Shown: positions 20,178 through 32,100 of the stretch, one piece after another | Position numbering within the stretch: the first letter of the stretch is position 1 | Layout of the letters: each line of letters begins with the position of its first letter | Source: Platanthera guangdongensis | Taxonomy: Eukaryota > Streptophyta > Magnoliopsida > Asparagales > Orchidaceae | DNA length: 64,000 nucleotides | Assembly (NCBI GenBank): GCA_039583875.1 | Contig: CM077147.1 | Span: 155,333,846-155,397,845 of the forward strand | Direction: 5' to 3' | Program-made: the position numbers and the translations under genes | Notes under the pieces: generated by a model | The model's input: the letters and a program-made list of their open reading frames with translations, nothing else | The model's database searches: none | What the model was told of the DNA's origin: nothing

Positions 20178-23100
20178 GTAACATTTGGTTACGTCCCTTC
20201 AAAAAGTAGGTACATTAAAGCATTTAGATATTTTTTTATTTGGACACTGTTTATTTGTTTTCTGAACTCATGGTGTCTACTTACATACCTCAACATTTGT
20301 GTTAGTTCTAATTGCATGTTTTAACTGAAATGTGCATGCTGGGAAATGGATGTTTTACTTCATTCTTCGTATTCTGCACTAATCTACTAGTTAGTGAGAT
20401 GGAGAACATGGCTTGTTAATTGTTATTGAATCTGTGATTGCTGATATGCATTTCTTGTATATTTTAGGCCTTGTTAACTGTGAACATGTTTTTTAATACA
20501 TCAGAGGTACTTTGAAGACATTAATTTTCTTAACTTTTATTTTTTTGTAGATTGATACAAAAGATATTTTATTTATATGTGGTGGTGCTTTTATTGATCT
20601 CGAAAAGACCATCTCAGAGAGGTAACATTATTTTCTAGTTTCTTCTTTAGTATCTAAGATTAGTCATTTAATTTGGATGGATATTTAAGATTGGCTGACC
20701 TTTTTCAGTGTCCAACAGACGTCAAGATTCGTCTATAGGTTTTGGGGCACCAGTTCGTGCAAATATGAGAACCAGTAGAATATCTAATGCTATTGTGGCA
20801 TCAACCTTATTAGAATCGGTAAGGATATTAGTTGCAGTTTATATTATATATAAAACTAATTTTCCTTTTGGTATTTCCGCTACTGTGTAAATCCTGATAG
20901 GGTTCTCATGTTTACTTGTTGCAGGTTGAAAGCAGTGATCTTATTGCGTATGGCCTCATTCCAGAGTTTGTTGGGCGCTTTCCAATTTTGGTTAGCCTAT
21001 CAGCCCTAAATGAAGACCAACTTGTTCAGGTCAACTATATTTTCCGATCTTTAAAAATTACTCCAACAATTTTGACAACCCATTCTTTAGGCGACAATAA
21101 ATCTCTTATACAGTATTGCTCTTCTATCTTGAAATGGTGATTGGGGAGGCTAGGTGAAATGTGGGTGACTTTACCCTTCTAAAAAAGGATAGTTGCACTC
21201 TCTCTTTCACTCTCGCACTCTAAGAGGAACTTTTATGTTCCAAATCTTAAATCATCAATTCTCTATTTGACTAGTGAAACAACTTTAAATCTCAAATGTT
21301 CAAAGCGATGAATAAATTTTATAAGATGTTTGGGGATAAGCGCTCTTATCCTTCTAACTGATGGTAAGTCTATTGTAGAAAAGAGTACAAACATTTTGGA
21401 AAAGCTGTGAAACTCTGTATATATTTCTAGTATATGTAAATACAAGTATGAGTACATATATAGGGAGAGAAGAGAGAGAATAGTCCCTTTTTCAAGATGT
21501 GAGACTATTACACAGAGGAAGAAGGCATATGATGGGCCATCATATGAGCCTTTACATGCTCATTTTCTAATACTCCCCCGCAAGCTGGAACATACAAGTC
21601 ATAGCCAGCCAGCTTGGATAAGAACTTATAAAATAGAGCACTTGGTAGGGCCTTCGCGAGAAGATCAACAACTTGGTCAGTAGCCGAAACATGTTTCAAT
21701 TCCAGCTTTTTTATTTGAACTTTTTCCGAATGAAGTAACTGTCATTTTCAATATGTTTCATTCTTTTGTAGAAGACGGGATTCTTAGCTGTGTACATTGT
21801 TTTAAATGTCCTCCGACATGTCCGACATGTCTCCCGATATGTCATTTTTTAGAGGAAAACGATATGTTTTTCTCAAAATAATAGATTATGTCATTTTGTA
21901 AAATATAGGTCGACATGTCCGATTTTTTCCGATATATCAGCCGACACGACTTTTAAATATATCACCCGCTATTTTATTTTATGTTATATTTGCAGACAAA
22001 CATCATATATTTAAATCACACATGGATATTATATTATGTATGTTTAAATCGATTAAACTTATTATTTCAATTTTTTAACGTTTTATTATTACAATCAATT
22101 TTGTATAATTGTTTCACAAATTTTTAATTTCATATTATAAAAAATAGGAAAATATTTAATACATTTATTAGGTGATTGTTTCATATTTTAATATAAATTT
22201 ATAAGTTTGAAAAAACATATAATAAATCAAGTATTTTTAACTTTTAAATCTTTTTAATTTGCAATAAACTTATTTTTATCAAAATAAAATTAGTGTATAG
22301 TATTAAATATATTTTACAATGTATTATTTTGTATTTGTTAATAATTATTTTTCTTAGATATCATTTAAATTTATTTCATAATATAAATGACTCATTTTTT
22401 ATTTATTTGTTATGTTATTTTTCTATTTTTATAACATATAATTATAGTTAGTATACATTAAATAAAAAATTTATTTATAATATATGAAAATATGATATTT
22501 TAAAATATCCCCGACATGTCTCCGACTTCCGACATCCGACATTTAAAAACACAATCCGATATGTGTCTGACATCCGATATTTAAAACATTGGCTGTGTAT
22601 AACCGCTTGACTGTTATAGGGTAACATAGTTGGTGAGGAAAGTTTTACTCCCATTTCGCCTAGGAGACTCTCAAGCCATGTGAGCTCAGACACAACAAAC
22701 ACCATCAAACGGTACTCAGCTTCGGCTGAAGATCAAGCAACCACATACTGTTTCCTACTGCGCCAGGTAACAAGGTGACCTCCAAAGTAAGTACAAAATC
22801 CGCTGGTGGAATGCCGACCATCCAGGGAACCAGCATAATCAGCATCTGAATACGCAATCAATGTTGGAGTAGACGAGGAAGAAGTTTTGTATACCAGTCC
22901 TTCACCAGGAGCATTTTTCAGGTATCGCAGAATACATTCGACAACCTATAGATGAGACACCCGAGGAGAATGGATAAACTAGCTGACAACTGCAACAACA
23001 AAGGATATGTCTGGTCTTGTTACTGTTAGATAAATCAGTTTTCCAACCAGATGTCGATAGTTTTCTGGTTTTGAAAGAAGAAGATCTGCATCAGAGGCAT

Positions 23101-26100
23101 GAGCACACGTCTTGTGATTGGCATCCATCCGAGTATTAATCGACTTGCATCCAGAATAAACAGCATCCTGAAGATGGTCGAGATAGTACTTCCGTTGAGA
23201 TAGGATAAGGCCATCAGGACGTCTTGCGATCTCAGGGCCAAGGAAGTATCAAAGATTCCTTAGATCTTTTGTTTGAAAAACAGAACTGAAGTGCTGTTTG
23301 ACCACTTGTATTCTTTTTGAACCATCTCCTGTGATTAAGATGTCATTGACATACACCAAAAGAAGAACCGTTCCTGTTATTCTATCTCGAGTGAACAGAG
23401 AAAAATCTGTCGAGTTCCGAATAAAGCCAACCTCCCGAACAGCCCTACTGAACTTATCGAACCATGCCCGAGGATATTGTTTGAGACCATAAATAGACTT
23501 CTTAAGATGACAAACTCGGGACTCTCCCGTGGTCTCAAACCATGGAGACTGTTGCATGTAGACTGTTTCTTGGAGATCACCATTAAGAAAAACATTCTTG
23601 ATATCCAGTTAATGTAGGGGCCATTGACGATGCACATCTACGGAGAAGAGGACACGAACCGTGTTTATCTTGGCCACTGAAGAGAATGTTTCCTCGTAAT
23701 CAAGACCCTGTTGTTGAGTAAATCCACGAGCTACCAGACGGGCCTTAAGACGATCAATCGTCCTATCAGGGGCATGCTTGATGACAAAGACCCATTTACA
23801 TCCAACAGTAGTCTGTCCCGGAGGAAGATAAACCAGATCTCACGTCTGATTAGCCCTGAGGGCCGTCATTTATTTGTCCATGGCCGCCCGCCAGCCCGGA
23901 TGTTGGAGATCCTCCTGCACAAAGTTAGGGACAAAAATAGAGGATAGTGAGCTGACAAATTTTTGAAGTGTCGGGGTCAGGCGATGTAAGGATACATAAT
24001 TTGCCATAAGATGAGCTGTGCAGGCAGAGGCCGGGTCGACAGGTCGCAGAGTGCTAGAGGTTGAAGCCGACTGCAGCGGGTCGGCGGAGCTGGGAGGTCG
24101 ACGCATATACACACGAAGAAGGGGGGTTTGTGGAGAACCAGAGCTGGGGAGGGGAGGAGTGGAGGTGGTGGAGACGTAACTGGTGGTGGTGGAGGAGACG
24201 TGACTGGGATGATAGGTCTTGGTAATGATGGTGGTGGTAGAAAGGATGTTGAAGTGGAGAAAAACGGTTGCTCTTCCAGAAAAGTAACATCCGCCGAAAC
24301 AGTCACCTTGCAGATAGTGGGAGAATATCAAGCATGTCCCTTTTGAGTGCGGGAATAACCAACAAACATATGTTTGGTCGCTCGAGTATTGAACTTGTCG
24401 GTGGAGGGACCTAGTAAATGAACATAGCAAGTACAACCAAATATTCGAGGTGTGAGAGGGAATTGAGGTGTGGAAGGGAAGAGAAGTCTGAACGGGGTAG
24501 CATTGTTGATGTCTATTTTTGCGCTTAGTCACACCGTTTTGTTAATGTGTATATGTACATGAATTTTGATGAATAATCCCAAACTCAGAGCAGAGGTTAT
24601 CAAACTCATGACTAGTGTATTCTCGAGCATTATCCGTCTGAAGTATTTTGAATTTGTCGGAGAATTGGGTACGAGTCTCATGAACAAAAGCCCAAAATAC
24701 GCGGGGAAGCTTAAAGCGATCACGAATTAAGTACAATCATGTCATTCAAAAATAATCATCAATAAAGGTGATAAAATAACGATGACTAAATATGTTTGTT
24801 ATTTTCTTCGGGCCCCAAACATCAAAATGTACTAACATAAAAGGAGCAGAGCTCCGGGTACAATGAGAAGGAAAAGATGAACAATGTTGTTTCAACAAAA
24901 TACAAGAATCACATGTATTAGCAGGAAGATGACATCAGAAAGAGCTTTCTTGAGAACTGTAAGAGGAGCATGCCCAAGACGCCGATGCCAGTCAACAGAG
25001 GAGAGAACGGTAGGGGAGACATCATGAAGGTAGAGCCCGTTGTGCAGTCGTCCTTTACTAATGATACTCTGCGTCCGTCAGTCATGCATCAGAAACGTAG
25101 AAGAAGTGAATGTAATAGAGCAATCCAAATCGGTAGTAAGACGACTAACAAAAAGTAAATTAAACAGAGAGCCCGAGACATAGAGAGCCGAGTGAAGAGA
25201 AATAGAGAGATCGATAGGTATATCAGCAGAGCCGGAGACAGGAGCAGTGTTTCCATTGGCTACGGTAATAAACATTAGATGCGGAGAATCCAAGTATTGA
25301 GTTGGCTTCAAGGAGGTGATGTGGTGAGTAACACCTGAATTCACCATCCAATGCGGGCTAGTGGAGAGACAAGCGATACCTTCGTAAGAGACGGCGGCAG
25401 GTGAGTTGTGGAGCAACCCTTGAAGTAGTTGGAGCTGGAGGCAGACTTCATCAAGATCAACACGGGTGGAAGAAGGGCTGAGAGCAGCAACAAAAGCATT
25501 GGGACAAGGAGACAGATCATGTTTGCGATAACAGGTCGCCTCAAGGTCTCTATCAGTATCACAGAAGGAGCACTTAGGCCTCGGTCGGCCACTTCGGCTC
25601 CTACCCCGAGAGCCTGTATGTCTCCCACGAGTAGGGGGTGGGAGAAGGAGTAATGGTGGAGAAGATTAGGGTTTAGGGTGAAGAAGAGCCGGTGAAGGAG
25701 GGCCGATAGCATCAAGAGGCAGTGAGACATTTAACAACATGGAACACACATCATAGAGTGAGGGAATAGTAACAGATGAGAGGATCTGAGCCCGAACACT
25801 ATGAAGATGAGACAGAACACAAGCCATCATCATGGCAATACCAACAACTTCCTTTTGAGCGTGCTGGGCAACTAGATCCGTAATCAGGGGCTGATGCTGA
25901 ATCCAGGCCTCAACCAGCGTCATAGACCGAGCAACAATGGAGGTTAAGTCAGCAACACTTCCCGAGTCAAGAGACTGAAGATCGGTGATGATGTCGTACG
26001 TGTGTTGGAGACTGTCGTTGCCAGAGTATAGGGAATGAAGCTCATCCCACATCGCCTTGGCCGTCTCATGATACATGACCATGAGGTAAGGTTCGCCATC

Positions 26101-29100
26101 AAGTGAGTCGAGAAGTCGAGTCTGAACACGACCATCATCACGCATCCAGTCATCAATAGGTGCAGAAGGAGTATCCTTAGTTAGATGATGCGAAGTCCCT
26201 TGGACTGAAGTACCCAGCGGACAGAATGCACTCATTCAACAATGTTTTTCTTCCCAGTAAGAGAGATGATGATTCGTAACTCACCACGAAGTTCAAGAGC
26301 AGGGACCAAGCGGGCTGGAGGAGAACAATCAGTAGAGGAATTCATGGCTACATGACCCGACGGATAGGTGAAGCGGCTAACCGTTAAGGCAGGTAAGCAG
26401 ATATGCAGGTACAACAGACAGACCACCGCAGACAGTGACTGAAGGAGCAACATCAAATCTGGCGCACTGGCAATACACAGGAGTCAAGAGAAACAACAAC
26501 TATGCAAGACTGCGACGAGCAGGAGACAAGACCACAATGAGCAGATAACACGTCGACGCGTTTTGAAGCAGGCTAACTGGCAAGGCCACGACGGATTGAG
26601 CATCGAACAGAGAAGAGACCGCGACAGACTGAGGAGCAATGAACTTAGAAGAGGCCGCGACGGGCTGAGTAGCAATGGACTGAGAAGAGACCGCGACGAA
26701 TTAAGAGAAAACAAGAGCCCGGTCGATGTAAGCAGTTAACACAGAGTGCAGTTAGAACGACAAACACTGAGAAGAGGCCGCGGATAGGAACATATGGCTG
26801 CAGTTTAAGATGCATAAGCCAGCAAGCAAAGCAGAGAGGAAACCTCGAGTGAACATAGATAGCAGTCTGCAGGTCCTGGCAAGCACAGAGAGCAGACCGC
26901 ATGTCCCGACGAACACAATCCAGTGGCAAGAACCACGGTTAACAACAACACGGACCAAACCTCACGACAAGTGCAGACCGCGACGAATAGAGACTAGACC
27001 AGACAACAATGGTTAAAGAGACAGACCGCACGTTCAAGAAAGAGCAGCATGCAAGATGAGGCCGAACCGGGCAGACCACGATGGACAGAACAAACCGCAC
27101 AATGGGAACCAACAGTGAAGTCTATAAAAGCAAGAGGAGTTCCGAAACCAGAAGGTGGGAACAACACATTGAGTACCTTGCGGACAGAAACGCTCTGTCC
27201 TCCAGAGTTTGGAGAGAAAGAGGCCGCAGGAGGGGTGCGGTTAGATAGAACCGTTAATCGGCTATAGCTAGGAGACCACAGAGGGGGGTTGCGGTTAGGA
27301 AATCAGAGACCGCGCAGAGAGATTGATCGCTCTGATACCATTTAGAAAAGAGCACGAACACTTGGGAAAAGCTGTGAACTTTATATATACTTCTTGTGTA
27401 TATAAATATAAGTGTGAGTATATATATAGGGCGAGAAAAGTCCCCTTTTCAAGGACTATTATACAAATAGGAAGAAGGCCTATGATGGGCCATTACCCCC
27501 CCCACCCCCACCCCCCCCCCCCCACCCCCCCCCCCCCCCCCCCACCCCCCACCCCCCACAATAACTTTGCCCAATTATGTGGACTGGCCCTAGAATCCCG
27601 GTGTGGCTTTTATTGTACATTTATGTTATCAATCTATACTCAGAGGTGAGGTTTTAGTATCTTTGTATATAGACTTATATGAATATTGCTTGATAAGTTT
27701 TTATTGACGATCAACCTATAACCAGTGAACTGCATAATGTATGATCTTTTTCAGGTCTTAACAGAACCCAAGAATGCTCTTGGAAAACAATACAAGAAAA
27801 TGTTTGGCATGAACAGTGTAAGTAAGCCTTCTGCTCCAGCTGGCTGTACATTTAGTTTTTTGCTCTAACAAAACTGTTGTTCATGTCAAATTTTTTCCTT
27901 GACTTAACACCTTTTCAGGTAAAATTACATTTTACAGAAAGTGCACTTAAGTTGATTGCAAAGAAGGCAATGGCAAAAAATACTGGTGCAAGAGGCCTAA
28001 GAGCTATCATGGAGAATATTCTCACAGAAGCCATGTATGAGGTATGCTTTAGAACTGTGTAGTTAATGTATATTAAATTCTCCCCATTTGCAACGAGTTT
28101 GATAATAATCTGGTGCATAGAGGCTGGAATATTTTCCATTGGCATTTGAGTTCGGTATTCAGTTGATTGTAGAAAATTTCCTTGTTATGTTTCTATTTTT
28201 GTAAGCTAAAAAAATCTGCTCATAATCTTTTCAATTTCGTGCACTGCAGGAAATAATTTCCGTCCTAATTGCAAAAGCAATGTTTTGTAATCCCTAGGTT
28301 ATCACTATGTCCAATCCATTACGGTCTATTTGAGAGAACTATGACACATTTGAGCAGTGATGGTCAAAATCTGTAGTAGAAGATGAATGGTGGGAGCGCA
28401 TGTGGTTTTCATGGTAGGGTTTTGGGCTCAGTCTCATTTGGGGCCGCATTGAGCCAAACTGCCGCATCTCCCACCAATTCTTTTCAAATCACGGCTGCTG
28501 TCTGATGTAGAGTAGGCTAAGGGGTGCACAAAACCTACGACTCTAGGTGTAAATGCAAAGACGACTCTCTAGTATTATGATCCTAAATGCAATGTGCCCG
28601 TCAGTTAGGGCGAGAAATAAATTGGAGCAATGAAATTTTCTAACACCACACAAATATTCGTAATTGAAAGCAATTAATTAATTCGGCAATTTTGTAACGG
28701 CTTTCCTCCGCTCGGAGTGCCAAACCAAAGCGCGCGGCGAATAGCTCCTCCTGCAAATTAATAGCATATCGAAAAATTTTCTACTAGCAAGAATCACAAT
28801 ACATATATTAATTCACCAATGAAAATGTCAAATCAAATAAGCAAATAGCACAGGAAACTCACAAAGTAACGGGCTGAACCGAGACACTGAAGTATTTCGG
28901 TCTGGATGTGTAGATCGGCGATCAGAGATGGAACCGGCGGCGTGAAAATGAAGGCAGTGACTGTCCTCGGCGGTAAATGATGCGATCAGGCGGGAGATGG
29001 GTAGATCCGGCCTCGTACGAGTAGATCCGGGCTGGGGAGGGGTGGATTCGCTATTTAGGGTCGGATCCGGGCAAAAATTGAAAGTATGAGTGGTGGAAAT

Positions 29101-32100
29101 AACTGTTCGAGAGGTTATAACCCTAGATCTGGACTGATCTAGAATTTTAGGGTTGTTAGGACGGTGGATCCCCGAAGGGGAGGTTGGCGGATTGGGGAGG
29201 AGGGGGAGGTGGAGGCCGACGGGCTGTTAGGTCTGTTTTAGGAGGTGGCTGTCAGTGGGGAGGGGTGAGGGCTGGTCGGCTGGGTAGTGGAGAGAGGACA
29301 AGGGGGTCGACGGCCCTGTAACAACGGTGGAGGGGCGGCAGACTGGAGAGGAGGTGGCAGGTTGGGCGGCTCCAAGAGGGCAGCAGGCCGGCGGCTTCGG
29401 GGGCTGGAATGGAGGGCTGCAACAGGTGGATTTGAGGTTTGAGAGGTGGAAAACGATGACAAGGGTTAGGGGAAGGATAGGGGGAAGAAAACCAACCTAG
29501 GAATCGTCACCTATGGCTCCCCGACGTCGACACCGGGGGGTGATTGCTGGAATCCGGGAATACTTCTCCAAAATTCTGCAATGCTTTATTCAGCCCACAA
29601 GACTCCTATTTATAATAAAATAAAACACTAGGGCATCCCAATCAACGACTATGATTGGCCGGTGGGAGAGACCCCTAAAATACATGAATAATGAACCAAA
29701 AAATAATAAACTAATATATGAATTTGACTTTCAGCGACATTCCGGACGCAACCGCGGTGTCTGATCGTCGATCCGGGCACGTCATATATGATAAGTCGCC
29801 AAATCAGCCCCGAGCGGACCCAAAGCTCGTGCTCGTCTCTGCTCCGCATTAATCTCCCTGGCCTGAAAGAATTCATCTCCTGATGAATTGAGATTGAAAT
29901 TCTCTCGATGAATGCAAGGTACAACTCGAAGAGGTCCGCCGAGAGTCGTCCAAGTATCGTCGACGAAAGAGTGTCCTCGCCCATCAGCTCTCCCTGACTG
30001 AAAAGTTGTCATCTCCGGTGAATGGAGACGGTTGTTCTGAAGTCGAAGTCCATGGGCGAATCGATCAAGCTCTGCTACAAGTATCCAAGCGTCGTCTGCG
30101 TCGGAGCGGCCCTGCCAATGTACCAAGTAGAGACATCACGGTCTGTCCGTGGTGGGAACAAACTGATGAGATCTGACCTCCGTGATGCACTCATTCCTCA
30201 TCTCTCGAAAGGTGGATCCCGGTGCAATCGGTGGTTCCGGTGGTGAAACCAGAGAAGATGAGTCCCCAGGTGGGTGGATGGTAGCACGGAGTGGACTGTG
30301 GTGACCATCAGACGTAGGCGGGGTAAGAGAGTGGTAAGGCAACGAAAGTGGGGGTGGGGGGCGACTGTGCATCCCACAACTCGGCTGCACATACTCGTGA
30401 GACTCATAGTACGACGTCAGATCCTCGACATTAAAAACAAATGAATTACCATACTAGCCGGGATATCGAGCTAGTAGACATTTATCCCAATACGAATAAT
30501 AATTGAGTACGGACTCATTCGTCTGACACTTAACTTTTTGGCAAGCCCTGAGGGGAGCCTCTCTGGGCGGACTCGCACCATTACTTTTCACCGTCATTAA
30601 ATAGTTGTTCTCGCCTTCGCTTATCCGCATGAGTTTTATAGTTTTCATTGCTCGTTATTATTCGTCGGCGAACCGACTCATCTAATGCATGCAAATGATG
30701 AACAAGTGACCCAACTGACTCATGCAAGTGAAGCGAATGATGCAAATAGTGCACAACATACTCGAGACACTTCCTAAGGGAAGACCTGACAATGACTTGG
30801 ATATTACTAACATGGGGTGGCCTATCAGGAGGCTTATCGGGTGGTCGATAGAAAAATCTGAGGTGACCGACGTCATCGCCCGTGTGGACGACGTAGATGG
30901 TGACAAAATAGTGCAGTGCTCTGGTGTGATTGGTATCTCTCAAATGATATAGCCCATCAGGTGGCTCACCAGGGGGTGTCTACCAAAAGTCATCACGTGT
31001 AAGATGATCGCTAGTGCGGATACACGATTCATCACTAAAGTGTAGGAGGGAAGGCTTGTCAAATGATCCTCTCGGGGGCTTCTTCCTGAAGAGATCGATA
31101 ATGATAGGATAGTCCACAACGAGAAGGGAACCAATAATAGTAGTGTCTGTAGGAGTAAGTAGGACACCCATAACAAAACCAACGCTAGCCTCATGAACCT
31201 CCCAAGGGAGTAGTGGCTCATCAAGAGACTTATCTGGAGGTTCAACAATGAGGTTATTAAAAATGGGAAGATCCTTCAGATGAGTATCGCTGATAAAGGT
31301 AGTGTCCTCGTAAGTGAGTGAGGTAGCCACTATGAAGTTAACACTATACTCTCGACTTTCAGTAGTTAAGTGACTCGAGATAGTCCTAAGGGAAGACAAG
31401 GGGGTGACAATAGGTCTAGATGTAGGTCTAGGTGAGGTGAAAAAGATGGGTATCCCATCACAACGTCACTAGGTCGCTCGTCCTCACCCACGTGACCATG
31501 CTCACTAGTCATGCTAGTATCATTCTCCACCTATATCAAAAGGTCATGATCAGAGTCAACCTCAAGATCACATGAACACTGAATCTCATCAAACTGAGAA
31601 GGATCAAAATCAAGTGTCCGGTCTCTTATCTCGGTGGGAGCACTACTTACCGCATTGGTGGTTTGACCCAAATCCCTAGGCTGTATTCGTAATGTAGATC
31701 TTAGGTGATCAAATTGAGCTTCTAAGAGATCAAAACAATCAAGAACTAATCGCAGAAATTCAGCCTCAGGTAACTCTATTGGTGGAACACTAGGAGGGTC
31801 TTGACATGTATTGTGATCCTGCCGATGGTGACCTCTATAGGGTTTCTGAGGGTCGTCTAGACGGTAGTTCCTAACATAATCAGATTGTGCTCGTGGGTGT
31901 GTATGGACCCTGTGAACGCGCAGTGGAGGTCGCACATATCCAAACTTTGGTTCCTCTTTTAGAGGAGATATGTAGCGGCGATGACCTGAATGATATTCAA
32001 TTCTATCATCATGAAGTCGCAGAGAGGTGTAATGATGAAGACATGAGGACCTCTCGTCGTGGTGATCGCCTCTAGCATAATGAGATGGCGTCGAGGGGTC

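Larger units (their letters stand above)
21374..27557 (-). mobile_element. Ty1/Copia retrotransposon in a CLPX intron, antisense to the gene
   Basis: LTRs at 21374-21572 and 27341 to about 27557 share TAGAAAAGAG, TTTTGGAAAAGCTGTGAA-like and GAAGGC(A/C)TATGATGGGCCAT. On the minus strand the right LTR is 5'. GCTCTGATACCA at 27329-27340 is the complement of the primer-binding site, and CTCCCCCGCAAGCTGG at 21573 is the complement of the polypurine tract. Gag, protease, integrase, RT and RNase H follow in Copia order from right to left. The RNase H is split by a hAT MITE. The outer end of the right LTR is replaced by a long C-run. Confidence 0.87.

Noticed and set aside
20708..20890. A 60-residue open frame starting at an ATG just before the IGF exon of CLPX
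   Set aside because: Only the part 20719-20818 is CLPX exon. The start and end of the frame are intron, shown by the split Arg codon and the donor gtaagg.
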